A DNA stretch of 64,000 nt. It comes from DATAES01 sp963802415 (lineage in GTDB: Bacteria > Actinomycetota > Acidimicrobiia > Acidimicrobiales > JACDCH01). The position numbers were made by a program, and so were the translations under genes. Positions within the stretch are counted from its first letter, which is position 1; each line of letters begins with the position of its first letter. The stretch spans positions 2,294,001 through 2,358,000 of the forward strand of contig CAWDIH010000001.1 in the NCBI GenBank assembly GCA_963802415.1, read 5' to 3'. Below the pieces are notes generated by a model. It did no database searches. It saw nothing but the letters and a program-made list of their open reading frames with translations, and was not told the origin of the DNA. Positions 7,690-17,506 of this stretch are shown here, piece after piece.

Positions 7690-8019
7690 TCAGTTCTGGA
7701 GGGCGCCGTCGATCTCGTATCCGATGCCGCGAGCGATTGCGGCAGCTGCAGAGGTGATTCGGGCCTGACCGATGATCGTCGTGACGCTGATCAACGTTGC
7801 GACGATGTCCTCGTCACACGCACCCGCTTCGAACGCGCGCGCGATCGCGTTCCGGCAGAGCGCTTCGGGTGCTCCGAGCGCTAGGAGCGCGCTGATACGG
7901 ACGAGCGCGTCGGCCTTGGGGTCGAGCGCGACGAATGGAGCGTTCTGACCGGCGATCTCGACAGTGAGACTGTCGTCCCCGGTCGCGCACCGATGGAGCA
8001 CGTGCCGCTGGCGTTCCAT
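7690..8019 (-). CDS. Carboxymuconolactone decarboxylase-like small protein (paralogue 1)
   Basis: The 109-residue product is all-helical with the core PKADALVRISALLALGAPEA and IIGQARITSAAAAIARGIGY, matching the CMD/AhpD fold. It lacks the CxxC redox pair of AhpD, so peroxidase activity is unlikely. A similar protein is encoded at 10518-10865; both end in a G-Y-E-(I/L)-D motif. ATG 8019 has GAGG 7 bases upstream. It lies 98 bp after the stop of the MalT-like regulator on the same strand, so it may be its target or partner. Confidence 0.72.
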   Translation of the reverse strand: MERQRHVLHRCATGDDSLTVEIAGQNAPFVALDPKADALVRISALLALGAPEALCRNAIARAFEAGACDEDIVATLISVTTIIGQARITSAAAAIARGIGYEIDGALQN

Positions 8020-8117
8020 GTTGAACCTCACAAACGACGAGGCGTCCACCTCATCCGAGCGCGTTTGGAGTTCGCTGGCAACATCCACTTGGCATGAAAC
8101 TGGAGGTGCTGACTGGC

Positions 8118-10414
8118 CTACGTCGCGAGCAGTCCGATCTCGTGGAGCCGCTCGATCGCTTCGTCGCGCGAAGAGACCCCCAACTTCTGATAGATCGAGA
8201 TGGCCTGGGACTTCACCGTGTTTCGCGAGAGGTGGAGCCGCTCGCCGACCTGTGGGTACGTGAGGTGAGTGGGGAGGAATGGTACGAGCCGGAGTTCGGC
8301 CGCGGTCAGCGACGATGCACCAATGTTTCCGGTGCGCATCGTGTCGAGTTTCGATTCGAGCTCGTCGACCTCCTTGGGGAGTACGCCTAGGTCGGGCCGT
8401 TTCTGCAGGATGTCGCGCGCCTGCCGCAGGACCTCCCGTGCGCCCGAGGTGTCCTCGAGCGCGAGATAGGCGCGGGCGAGCTCGAGCAGCGTTTGCACGG
8501 AGTACGTAGGACGCGCGATATGTGAGCAACGGCCGCAGCCGCGCCGCACGCATGATCTCGTCGTGCGCCCGATCGACATCGCCGCGATGAAGCGCAGCGC
8601 GCGCGGCCAGGGTGTACACGAGCGCGCTCTCCGTGTAGTCGCCGAGTCCGAACTGTTGCGCGGCCGAGCGCGCCTCCTCGACGAAGCTCTCGACCGCGGT
8701 CCAGTCACCGCGGCCGAGCGCGGCAGTAGCCACGCGCGGCAAGTGCGAGCACCATGGCGGCGGTCGCACTCGTGCCCAGACCGACGTCGGCCGCCTGGGC
8801 AAAGATCGGGTCGGCGCGGTCCGCGTCACCGCCGAGGAGGAAGGAATATCCGCGCATCACGAGTGCGGCGCATCGGAACGGGCTTCCCGGACTCAGGCCA
8901 TCGATCGCGCTCCCCGAGTCACGTCGCATCGCGTCGATGCCGTCCCGACATTGAAAGCCCCGAAGAAGAGCGCGCCAACCCGCCAACGTACTGCCGTCGG
9001 GAAGAATCCACTCGGGCGATCCGCGTTCTGCGCCCGTGCTTCCCTCGAACAGCAGCTCCGGCGATGGGTGTTCTGCGGCGATCGCCCAGCGCTCGGCCGC
9101 GGCCGCATCGCCAGTGGTGATATGGAAGAGCGCACCGAGGACCGCGACCCCGGGATACTGCTCGCCCAGATCCTCGTCCTCGAACCACGCGAGCCAACGC
9201 CGGACGGTCTCACGGCGTCCGGCGGCGAATGTCTTCTGCGCGTTCAGGAGCATGAGCCGATTGACCCGGTCAACGTCGAAGCCTTTTGCGCGTGGTCGAT
9301 CGCCGGCTCGGGCATGCGGTTCGCCTCGCACCACTCCGCGGCGCGGATGTGCAGCGCATTGACGAGCTCGGGCTCGCGACGCTGCAACTCGGCCCGCAGC
9401 AGGTCGCGGAACAAGTGGTGGTACCGGTACCACTCGCCGTGCCGGTCGAGTGCGACGAGGAGAAGATTCGAATGCGCGAGCGATTCCAGGACCGCACCCG
9501 AGCCCGTGCGGTCCAGCACCGCATCGCAGAGCCGCCCGCTCATTCGATCGAGGACGGATGTGTGAGTCAGGAACGAGACCTCGGCTTCCGAGAGGCGGGC
9601 GAGCAGTTCGGTGCGCAGATAGTCCGCCATCAGCCGGTCGTCGCCAGAAAACGCAACGCCGGCGTGTTGCTGCGAGGCGCCTGCCCTCAATGCGAGCGCC
9701 GCGAGGTACAGCCCGACCGGCCATCCCTCGGTGCGGTCGAGCAGTTGGTCCAGCTCGGCGTCGGTGAGTTGTACGCCGGCAGCATCGAGCAGCGCGCGCC
9801 CCTCGAGCCCCGTCATGGCGAGCGCGTCGACACCGACCTCCACAACGTCACCGCCGGCGCGAAGCCGCGCCATGGGAAGCGGTGGTTCGGCGCGCGTGCC
9901 GAGCGCGAGCCGCGAGCCGGTCGGGAGGTGGAGTGCAAGCTCCGCGATCGTGTCGAGGCACTCATCGTTTTGCAGCGACTCGACGTGGTCGAGGACGAGG
10001 ACGACGGGCTCCTTCATGCCTGACAGCGCAGCCGCGACGCGTGGAAGCGGCGGCGGCCACCGACTGACGGCCGTCGATGGGTCGCAGGACTTCGGATCCG
10101 ATGGGGTCGACCCGGTCGAGGGCGGCGGCGGTGTACGACATCAGCCGCTCGAGATCATTGTCGTGCCGATCGATAGAGAGCCACGCGACGCGAGAAGGGT
10201 GACGCCGCGACCATTCGGCCAGCAACGTCGTCTTGCCGTAACCCGGCGGCGCGGCAACAACCGTGATCGGCACGTCCGACGCATCGAGTCGATCGATGAG
10301 CGCGGTGCGTGCCACGAGCGCCCCGTGGGCGATCGGCGGATGCAGCTTCGATTCGAAAAGATCCCGCGGGGGGCCTTCGTTCGAACGGAACCCGCGGCCT
10401 TGACCTGCGCTCAC
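8118..10414 (-). pseudogene. MalT-type LuxR-family ATPase regulator, broken by about four frameshifts
   Basis: Pieces in different frames assemble into one large regulator. The N-terminus has a P-loop APPGYGKTTLLAEW near residue 55. A STAND-type ATPase follows with VVLVLDHVESLQ (Walker B) and RTEGWPVGLYLAALAL, then TPR-like helices. A LuxR helix-turn-helix ends the protein: LTYPQVGERLHLSRNTVKSQ. Frame changes fall near 10060, 9280, 8740 and 8515. The last two are next to CGCG runs, as at other broken genes in this window, so sequence error is a serious alternative to decay. The span of about 765 codons fits a MalT/LAL regulator. It is flanked by two CMD-like paralogues on the same strand. Confidence 0.75.
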
Positions 10415-10517
10415 CGTGGATGACCCCCGAGCGTCAACTCACCGCCCACACTATGCGCGGAAGTCGACAACGCCAAAGAGTTCAGCGGTTGTTCACCCTC
10501 GGTTCGTTTTGTGTGGG

Positions 10518-10865
10518 CTACCTCTCATCGAGGACATCGAGCTCGTATCCGAGCGCTGACGCGAGGACGGGCGCAGCTGAGGCGACTCGCGCGATGCCAA
10601 CGATGGGAGCGACACTCATGAGTACGCCGGCGACCTCGTCGTCACGCACGCCGGCCGCACGGGCACCGTTCACGGCCCATTGGTAGGTAGGCGCCGCCGA
10701 CTCGGTGGCGATGAGCGCCGCGAGTCGAACCACCGCGCGCGTCTTGTCGCCGAGCGCGGACTTCTCGACCTCCGTGATCTCGCCGGCGAAGATCGACCGG
10801 ATGGTGTCGTCGTCGCTCACGGCCAAGCGCCGCAACAGGCCCGCGCACCCCGGCTCGTCCCTCAT
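10518..10865 (-). CDS. Carboxymuconolactone decarboxylase-like small protein (paralogue 2)
   Basis: This 115-residue helical protein contains KTRAVVRLAALIATESAAP, GVRDDEVAGVLMSVAPIVG and SALGYELDVL, the CMD/AhpD fold pattern. It has no CxxC active-site pair. It starts at ATG 10865 and its stop is 103 bp before the MalT-like regulator. Motif site 6 lies 124 bp upstream of it. It resembles the product at 7690-8019, though not closely. Function unknown. Confidence 0.72.
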   Translation of the reverse strand: MRDEPGCAGLLRRLAVSDDDTIRSIFAGEITEVEKSALGDKTRAVVRLAALIATESAAPTYQWAVNGARAAGVRDDEVAGVLMSVAPIVGIARVASAAPVLASALGYELDVLDER

Positions 10866-10989
10866 TCGTCAGCCCTCGGCGTCGCGCGCACTACGCATAG
10901 GCCTTGCCATTCAACGATGTGAGGATCTAGGGAGAGCCGCCGCCAGCTCGTCGGTGACTGTCGATCGTGTTCCCTTCACCGATGCTCGG

Positions 10990-11005
10990 CTATCCGAATT
11001 CGGCA
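10990..11005 (-). promoter_or_regulatory. 16-bp upstream motif, site 6
   Basis: On the minus strand it reads TGCCGAATTCGGATAG (one mismatch), 124 bp upstream of the CMD-like gene at 10865. It is arranged divergently with site 7, which is 27 bp away. Confidence 0.62.
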
Positions 11006-11032
11006 GGTACCTCACGGAGGCTCAGCCGGTTG

Positions 11033-11048
11033 TGCCGATTCGGGATAG
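11033..11048 (+). promoter_or_regulatory. 16-bp upstream motif, site 7
   Basis: On the plus strand it reads TGCCGATTCGGGATAG (one mismatch), 92 bp upstream of the sulfatase GTG start. The pair 6/7 sits in the 275-bp divergent gap between the CMD-like and sulfatase genes, the same layout as pair 3/4. Confidence 0.62.
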
Positions 11049-11140
11049 CGCGGGACGCGCGTTGACGTTCGAATAGCGGGTGACGGCGCGCGAAGAGCGA
11101 TGCCGATGATCGCGCAGCCCGGACGAGGAAGGACGCGACG

Positions 11141-13549
11141 GTGGGCCAAGTCGACCGCAGCAAGCTCCCGATACGCCGAGAGACGTTCGGTGGAGTCATC
11201 AATCGGACCCTCGACGGATCGCAGCCCGATTGGAACCTCATCGGCCATCCGACGCCACCCGAAGGCGCGCCGAACGTCCTGCTCGTCCTCATCGACGATG
11301 CCGGATTCGGGAACCCGAGCACCTTCGGCGGCCCGATCCAAACGCCGAACTACACCCGCCTCGCCGAGCGAGGGGTCCGCTACAACCGGTTCCATGTCAC
11401 CGCGCTGTGCTCTCCGACGCGCGCGGCGCTGTTGACCGGGCGGAACAACCACGCGGTCGGGTACGGATCGATCGGCGAGCTCGCCGGCGGTTTCCCGGGC
11501 TACTCGGCGACGTTGCCGCGGGACTGCGCGCCGCTCCCTCGAATTCTGCGGGACAACGGCTACAGCACGGGCGCGTTCGGGAAGTGGCACCTGACACCCG
11601 ACGCCCAGCAAGGTCCTGCCGGCCCCTTCGACCGGTGGCCGAACGGCTGGGGCTTCGACTACTTCTACGGGATCCTCGGCGGCGGCGCGAGTCAATGGGA
11701 TCCCGTCCTGGCAGAGAACCAGAAGATCATCGGCACAGACCCGCGGTTCTACGACGAAGATCATCCGTACTACTTCCCGGATGCGATGGCCGACCACACG
11801 ATCGAGTGGCTGCACGGCGTACGCGCGCAAGACGCTCACAAACCGTTCTTCGCGTACTTCTCGACTGGGTGCAGCCACGCACCACACCACGTGGCGAAGG
11901 AGTGGGCCGACAGGTACAAGGGGAAGTTCGACCAAGGCTGGGACAACCTCCGCGAGCAGACCTTCGCACGCCAGAAGGAGCTCGGCGTCATTCCCCCCGA
12001 CGCCGAGCTCACGCCGCGCAACGAGGCGTTCCCTGCGTGGGAGGACGTGCCCGACAAGCTGAAGGCGTTCTACGCGCGCCAGATGGAGGTCTACGCCGGG
12101 TACTCGGAGAACGCCGACTTCAACGTCGGTCGCGTCATCGACGCGATCGAGGAGCTCGGTGAGCTCGACAACACGCTGATCCTGTGGATCTGGGGTGACA
12201 ACGGCGCCAGCATGGAAGGGACGCTCACCGGCTCGTTCAACGAGCTCACGATGCAGAACGGCATCCCGCTGACCGACGAGAATCAGCTGCAATTGTCTGA
12301 GCTCTACGGCGGGCTGGAGCAATGGGGCGCCCCAATCATGGATCCCCACTACGCGGCCGCATGGGCGTGGGCCGGGAACACACCCTTCCAATGGGGCAAG
12401 CAGGTCGGATCGCATCTCGGCGGGACGCGTAACCCGTTGGTCGTGCAGTGGCCCGATCGCATCCGTGACCTCGGCGGGCTGCGTTCCCAGTTCGCCCACG
12501 TCATCGATGTGGCGCCGACGATCCTCGACGTCGCCGGGATTCCTGTGCCTGACAGCGTCGACGGCATCGAACAGCAGCCGATGCACGGTGCCCTGTTCAC
12601 CGCGTCGCTCACCGATGGCGCCGCAGCCGAGCACCGCACCCAGCAGTACTTCGAAACGGTCGCCAACCGCGGCATGTACAAGGACGGCTGGTGGCTCGCG
12701 ATGAAGACCGAACGCATCCCGTGGCTGCTCACACCCGAAGCGCTCGCGCCGTACGCGCCGGGCGTGTGGGATCCGGATGCAGGTCCCGCCGAGCTCTACT
12801 ACCTCCCCGACGACTTCACCCAGGCGCACGACGTCGCGGCCGCACACCCGGAAAAGGTCGCAGCGCTGAAGGAACTGTTCTGGGAGGAGGCAGAGCGGTA
12901 CAACGTGCTTCCGCTGCTCGCGACATTCTCGACGTTCTTCGGCATCCTGCCCCCGATCTCGGAAGAGACGACGTTCACGTTCCGCGGCGACGTCCAGAAC
13001 GTGATGCCGGGCATGATCCCCCGTGTCTACAACCGCTCGTACGCGATCACCGCAGATCTGGTCGTGCCCGAAGGCGGCGCCGAAGGTGTCATCGTCGCCG
13101 AAGCCGACCACCTCGGCGGGTTCACGCTCTACATCAAGGACGGCAAGCTCACCCACACCTATTCGATGATGGGCGTGCTGGTCTTCAAACAAGTCGCCGA
13201 GGAAGACCTCCCGACGGGCAACGTGACGGTCCGGATGGAGTTCGCAGCGGACGGGGCGACGCCGGCGACCGGCGGTGAAGTGACGCTGTTCGTCGACGAG
13301 CGACCGGTCGGGAAGGGGCGCATGGACCACACCGTGCCAGTCCGGTTCACCGCTTACGCCGGGATGGACATCGGTCGCGACAACGGAGGAGTCGTCGACC
13401 TCGAGTATGAGGACAAGAAGCCGTTCGCCTTCACGGGCACCGTGAAAACGGTGACGTTCGACCTCAAGCCTCACCTTTCCGACCAAGACGCCATCAACCT
13501 TCACGCCGCTGCGCAGCATGGGGGCGCGGCGCACGCGCTGTCGGGGTGA
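11141..13549 (+). CDS. Arylsulfatase (type I, formylglycine-dependent)
   Basis: The 802-residue protein has the sulfatase metal site LLVLIDDAGFGNPS (about residues 48-61) and the maturation motif CSPTRAALLTGR (about 90-101), in which Cys would become formylglycine. Further motifs are GKWHLTP and the second metal-site segment WIWGDNGAS. The C-terminal 200 residues form a beta-rich extra domain common in long actinobacterial arylsulfatases. No signal peptide is visible, so it is probably cytoplasmic. It should hydrolyse an organic sulfate ester; the substrate is unknown. GTG 11141 follows GAGGAAGG. The GH15 gene starts 49 bp downstream, suggesting one operon under motif site 7. Confidence 0.93.
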   Translation: MGQVDRSKLPIRRETFGGVINRTLDGSQPDWNLIGHPTPPEGAPNVLLVLIDDAGFGNPSTFGGPIQTPNYTRLAERGVRYNRFHVTALCSPTRAALLTGRNNHAVGYGSIGELAGGFPGYSATLPRDCAPLPRILRDNGYSTGAFGKWHLTPDAQQGPAGPFDRWPNGWGFDYFYGILGGGASQWDPVLAENQKIIGTDPRFYDEDHPYYFPDAMADHTIEWLHGVRAQDAHKPFFAYFSTGCSHAPHHVAKEWADRYKGKFDQGWDNLREQTFARQKELGVIPPDAELTPRNEAFPAWEDVPDKLKAFYARQMEVYAGYSENADFNVGRVIDAIEELGELDNTLILWIWGDNGASMEGTLTGSFNELTMQNGIPLTDENQLQLSELYGGLEQWGAPIMDPHYAAAWAWAGNTPFQWGKQVGSHLGGTRNPLVVQWPDRIRDLGGLRSQFAHVIDVAPTILDVAGIPVPDSVDGIEQQPMHGALFTASLTDGAAAEHRTQQYFETVANRGMYKDGWWLAMKTERIPWLLTPEALAPYAPGVWDPDAGPAELYYLPDDFTQAHDVAAAHPEKVAALKELFWEEAERYNVLPLLATFSTFFGILPPISEETTFTFRGDVQNVMPGMIPRVYNRSYAITADLVVPEGGAEGVIVAEADHLGGFTLYIKDGKLTHTYSMMGVLVFKQVAEEDLPTGNVTVRMEFAADGATPATGGEVTLFVDERPVGKGRMDHTVPVRFTAYAGMDIGRDNGGVVDLEYEDKKPFAFTGTVKTVTFDLKPHLSDQDAINLHAAAQHGGAAHALSG

Positions 13550-13598
13550 GCGCACGAGACCGGACGCGCGCCACAGGTGGGGAGCAAAGGAGGGCAGC

Positions 13599-15431
13599 GT
13601 GAGCTATCCGTCGATCGCAGACCACGGACTGATCGGGGATCTTCAGAGCGCGGCGCTCGTCGCAACGGATGCGACGATCGATTGGTTCTGCTGTCCCCGC
13701 TTCGACTCTCCGAGCGTGTTCGCGTCTCTGCTCGACGACCGTCGCGGCGGGCGCTTCACCTTGGCACCAGTGACGCCGGCACGCACCCACAAGCAGATGT
13801 ACATGCCCGGCAGCGCCATCCTCGTGACGCGGTTCCTGTCGGAATCGGGGACCGTGGAAGTTGTCGACTTCATGCCGATCGATCGGCCGCGCGTGGTGTC
13901 GGACCAGCGTCGCATCGTGCGACTCGTCCGAGGCATCCGCGGCGAAGTCGAATTCGAAGCACGCATCGAGCCCAGGTTTGACTACGGCCGCAAGCCGCAC
14001 CGGGCGCACGTCAATGGCACCACCGCCGTCTTCGATTCCGAGAGCGACCGCCTGACCCTCACCAGCGTGTCGCCGCTCGAGCGCGATGGCGACGACGTCC
14101 GGTCGCGGTTCACCATCCGTGCCGGGGATGTCGGTGGGTTCGTGCTCGAGTCGGGCGCGTCGGGTTCGCCCGTGCAGATCGGCGGCGGGCAGGTGATCGA
14201 GCTCTACCTCGAGACGGAGGCCTACTGGCAACGGTGGCTCGAAGGGAGCTCGTATCGCGGGCGCTGGCGAGAATCCGTCGAGCGATCGGCCATGACGCTC
14301 AAGCTCATGACCTACGCGCCATCGGGAGGTCTCGTCGCGGCGCCGACCGCCGGACTTCCCGAGCAAGTGGGTGGTCCCCGCAACTGGGACTATCGCTACA
14401 CGTGGGTGCGCGACGGCGCGTTCTCGGTGTATTCGCTGCTCGGACTGGGGTTCGTCGAGGAGGCCGCGGCATTCGGCGACTGGCTGCGTGCACGCCTGGA
14501 GGAGCGTGCGGGTAACGGCTCCGGCCCGCTCCAGATCATGTACCGCGTCGACGGCAGCTCGGATCTCACCGAAGAGACGCTGGACCACCTCGACGGATAC
14601 ATGGGTTCTCGTCCGGTACGGGTTGGCAACGGCGCGGCCGATCAGCTGCAACTCGACATCTACGGCGAAGCGATGAACTCGATCCACGTCCTCGACAGCG
14701 GCGCGGTCGGCGAGTGGGGCGTCGGTTACGAGGGCTGGAACCAGATCCTCGCCGTGATGGACTGGCTCTGCGACCACTGGCAGGACCCCGAGGAGGGCAT
14801 CTGGGAGACGCGCGGTGGCCGTCGCCCGTTCGTCTATGGGCAGCTCATGTCGTGGGTGGCATTCGACCGTGCCATCCGCATGGCCACCAGCCGTGGCCGC
14901 CCCGCCGATCTGGGTCGATGGGCTCGGGAACGCGACCGCATCCACGCGCAGATCATGACCAAGGGCTGGAACGACGGTCTTGGTGCCTTCGTGCAGTACG
15001 AGGGCGGCGACGTGCTCGACGCGTCACTGGTGCTCATGCCACTCATGGGCTTCATCGTGCCGAACGACCCGAGGTGGCAGTCGACGATGTCGGCGATGGA
15101 CAAGACGCTGGTCGACGACAGTCTCGTGTACCGGTACGACCCCAACGCCTCACCGGACGGCCTCCCCGGTTCGGAGGGCACCTTCTCCTTGTGCACCTTC
15201 CTCTACGTCGATGCGCTCGCCGCCTCCGGGCGTCTCACTGAGGCTCGGCTGACGTTGTCCAAGATGCTGACCTACGCAAACCATGTCGGCCTCTACTCCG
15301 AAGAGATCGACAACACTGGACAACAGATCGGGAACTTCCCCCAGGCCTTCACCCATCTCGCGCTCATCGCCGCGGTCCTGAACCTCGACCGGGAGATGGA
15401 CAACCCGAAGGCGCCTGCGATGCAGCGATAG
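13599..15431 (+). CDS. Glycoside hydrolase family 15 protein (trehalase/glucoamylase type)
   Basis: The 610-residue protein has the N-terminal beta-sandwich typical of bacterial GH15 enzymes (SYPSIADHGLIGDLQSAALV start). An (alpha/alpha)6 barrel follows with GPRNWDYRYTWVRDGAF (about residue 262), a general-acid segment around EEGIWETRGG (about 400) and the second catalytic glutamate region PGSEGTFSLCTF (about 523). Actinobacterial members hydrolyse trehalose or alpha-glucans in the cytoplasm. GTG 13599 is chosen for its strong AGGAGGG ribosome site; the frame stays open 27 codons upstream but without conservation. It is the second gene after the sulfatase. Confidence 0.93.
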   Translation: MSYPSIADHGLIGDLQSAALVATDATIDWFCCPRFDSPSVFASLLDDRRGGRFTLAPVTPARTHKQMYMPGSAILVTRFLSESGTVEVVDFMPIDRPRVVSDQRRIVRLVRGIRGEVEFEARIEPRFDYGRKPHRAHVNGTTAVFDSESDRLTLTSVSPLERDGDDVRSRFTIRAGDVGGFVLESGASGSPVQIGGGQVIELYLETEAYWQRWLEGSSYRGRWRESVERSAMTLKLMTYAPSGGLVAAPTAGLPEQVGGPRNWDYRYTWVRDGAFSVYSLLGLGFVEEAAAFGDWLRARLEERAGNGSGPLQIMYRVDGSSDLTEETLDHLDGYMGSRPVRVGNGAADQLQLDIYGEAMNSIHVLDSGAVGEWGVGYEGWNQILAVMDWLCDHWQDPEEGIWETRGGRRPFVYGQLMSWVAFDRAIRMATSRGRPADLGRWARERDRIHAQIMTKGWNDGLGAFVQYEGGDVLDASLVLMPLMGFIVPNDPRWQSTMSAMDKTLVDDSLVYRYDPNASPDGLPGSEGTFSLCTFLYVDALAASGRLTEARLTLSKMLTYANHVGLYSEEIDNTGQQIGNFPQAFTHLALIAAVLNLDREMDNPKAPAMQR

Positions 15432-15624
15432 CAAGACGCGTGACACCTGAGAGCTGTGTTGCTCGGTCGAGACAGTTACAACCCAGCAACGAAGGTTGAG
15501 AGATCCGGCCCGCTGTACACGAAATGCTTTCGGCTGCATCCTGGGGTGCGAATGGGTGCGTCCCTGATGGCAAGGCGGGGTATGGGGCAGCATGTCCCGT
15601 TGTGGTGACCGTCAGCCGCAGTGT

Positions 15625-15801
15625 GTGTCTCTCGCTGCGCGGAACGGAGCGAGGTAGAACAGTGGGTGTGCGGTTCCGTTCGTCGAACGCGAATCCCGCG
15701 GCTTCGGGCAATCGGCCCAACCGTGACAGCAGCACGAAGTCAGGATCAAGAATCCCGCCGGCGACGAGGAGCCGACCCTTGTCGCGCAGGATGCGCCGCA
15801 A
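15625..15801 (-). pseudogene. Possible 3' remnant of a methyltransferase-like gene
   Basis: In the 382-bp gap between GH15 and the catalase-like gene, the minus strand reads LRRILRDKGRLLVAGGIL from a TTG, continuing SRLGRLPEAAGFAFDERNRT. This looks like the last strands of a class I SAM methyltransferase. No upstream methyltransferase core is present; the catalase-like gene ends 12 bp before it. Beyond about codon 55 the frame is arginine/proline-rich and probably noncoding. The rest of the gap (15432-15620) holds nothing I recognise. Confidence 0.3.
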
Positions 15802-15813
15802 GCACGTGGGCGT

Positions 15814-16977
15814 CTAGATGCCTTGTCCCTCGCCAAGCACCTCGCGCACGCTTCGCGGCTCCCGGCGCTCCTGACGGTTCAGCCGATGGCGTGCGATCGA
15901 CGAACGCCGGTACGCCTCTTTTCGCACTCGCTGGATCTCGCCGAGTGGCGCATGCTCCGCCGTGACCCGCCAAGGGGTAAAGGACAACGCGTCCATTCTT
16001 TCAAGGTTGTCAGCACCGGAGATGTCCTGAACCGGTAAACGTACCTTGGCCACGGTGACGAATGGCGAGTAGGCCTCCAGCCATTCGACGGTCACGTCCT
16101 GGACGGGCATTAGCCCGAGATCCCTGCAGAGCTGCACCTGCAGGTCGAACTCGAAGGGGCGCTGCTTCAGCTCGACCTCCAGCGCCCGCCGGTAGGCGTC
16201 GGCGTCGGATGCCAGATCGACCTCGCGGTTTTCGACGGCGTCTGCGAATGTCCGCACGGGAGCGAAGCGTACCTTTGCGACGAAGTCACCGTGGCGTACG
16301 GCTCCCATGGTCCAGTAGGTCGAGAGCAAAACATTCACCGGGGGGAGTCGAGCCATTCCTAAAAATGCGAGCAGCTCATCCCACGCCCAATCCTCTTCAG
16401 CGAGAGTGCCCTTCCCAGTCAAGTACTCAGTAAGGAGTTGATGGATGCCAGCCTTGCCCCTGGCAAAGTAACTGGGGGCGTCGGTGAAGAGCTGTTGGAT
16501 GAACAGATAGTGCGCCGCGGTGTTACAGAAGAAGACGGGCATGTTGATCGTGTTGTAGTCGAACGTGCCGGCTTCTGGCTCGTCGTCCAGAAGGGTCGTA
16601 CCGGCAATGTCGAACACTTTGAGAGCCAACCCGAGTGCATTCGAAAGCACCGCATCTGCACCTAGATGCGCGACACCGTTCGAGAAGCGAATCAGCGCCT
16701 CGTGTCGTCCAGGTGTCGCGTATATGCCTTGGGCATAAGCGGGCGGCAGCCCATCAAGAATTTCCACGTCGGCGCGCACCAGCCCATACCCCTTCGCATG
16801 AGCGAACCGAACCGCGCGACCCACGCCCTCTCCCGCGACCGAGTTGACCACGTATTGTTCGACTCCGGCGACCACTGTCTCGAGATCTTCCTCGAAATGT
16901 GCACTCACCGCGTCGAGTTCTGGTGCATATCGAACGAACTGTGCTGGAGAATTATCCGCCGTCGATGTTGTGGTCAT
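15814..16977 (-). CDS. Catalase-family heme protein (catalase-like, no classical catalase length)
   Basis: The product of about 387 residues carries the catalase-related core: ARFAHAKGYGLV-like segment GRAVRFAHAKGYGLVRADVE near residue 57, RHEALIRFSNGVAHLGAD (about 95-112), then LGLALKVFDI and FDYNTINMPVFFC. These match the short catalase family proteins that bind heme and act on hydroperoxides rather than as true catalases. The distal His is the one in FAHAKG by family analogy. Two ATGs lie close together (16983 and 16977); GAGGA touches the first, so the second is better spaced. Role: probably oxidative or lipid peroxide defence. Confidence 0.85.
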   Translation of the reverse strand: MTTTSTADNSPAQFVRYAPELDAVSAHFEEDLETVVAGVEQYVVNSVAGEGVGRAVRFAHAKGYGLVRADVEILDGLPPAYAQGIYATPGRHEALIRFSNGVAHLGADAVLSNALGLALKVFDIAGTTLLDDEPEAGTFDYNTINMPVFFCNTAAHYLFIQQLFTDAPSYFARGKAGIHQLLTEYLTGKGTLAEEDWAWDELLAFLGMARLPPVNVLLSTYWTMGAVRHGDFVAKVRFAPVRTFADAVENREVDLASDADAYRRALEVELKQRPFEFDLQVQLCRDLGLMPVQDVTVEWLEAYSPFVTVAKVRLPVQDISGADNLERMDALSFTPWRVTAEHAPLGEIQRVRKEAYRRSSIARHRLNRQERREPRSVREVLGEGQGI

Positions 16978-17039
16978 CGTCATTCCTCTTCATGCCAAGT
17001 TGACGCCTTCATCGGCTGAGACGCGGAGCTCGACCGCCT

Positions 17040-17477
17040 TCAGGGGACCACGACGAGGTCCTTCCGGTACCACCGGGTCGTCGTGCCCGCCGGGCAGTCT
17101 TTGATGAGCCCGACCGTCCGGTAGCCGAGCCGGTCGTAGAAGTCGGCGGTCAACACGTCGTAGGTGAGGCCCATGACGAGCCGGCAGCCTCGTCGCCGGG
17201 CCTCGTCCTCGGCCTCCGCCATGAGCGCCCGCGCCAGCCCACGACCGCGAAGCGGATCGTCGACCCACAGGGCGTGCACTTGGCAGCAGCCGCCCCAGAT
17301 CGTGCCGCAGACGCCGGCGAGGATCTGTCCATCGTCGTCGCGCACGAAGACCCCGAAGTCCTGGTCCTCGCCGTCGGCGACAGCCGCGACGGCGGCCGCG
17401 GCCAAACGCTCCTCCAAGAACGCCAGATCGACGGGATCGGGCTCGTTCTCGACGACGAGGCGGTGCGAGCTGCACAT
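17040..17477 (-). CDS. GNAT-family N-acetyltransferase
   Basis: The 145-residue protein has the GNAT fold. Strand and turn elements DFGVFVRDDDGQILAGVCG lead to VHALWVDDPLRGRGLARALM (about residues 68-87), which contains the acetyl-CoA pyrophosphate loop R-G-R-G-L-A. The ending DFYDRLGYRTVGLIKDCPAG is the usual C-terminal F-Y-x-x-x-G-Y element. The acceptor substrate is unknown. It lies 29 bp downstream of the SnoaL-like gene on the same strand, probably in one transcript with it and the SHOCT gene. Confidence 0.88.
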   Translation of the reverse strand: MCSSHRLVVENEPDPVDLAFLEERLAAAAVAAVADGEDQDFGVFVRDDDGQILAGVCGTIWGGCCQVHALWVDDPLRGRGLARALMAEAEDEARRRGCRLVMGLTYDVLTADFYDRLGYRTVGLIKDCPAGTTTRWYRKDLVVVP

Positions 17478-17506
17478 GGTTCGCCCGTCGGCTCCTCGCC
17501 CGGGAA

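Noticed and set aside
11012..13555. Very long minus-strand frame opposite the sulfatase
   Set aside because: It is an antisense shadow: composition is arginine/valine repetitive and the plus strand carries clear sulfatase motifs.
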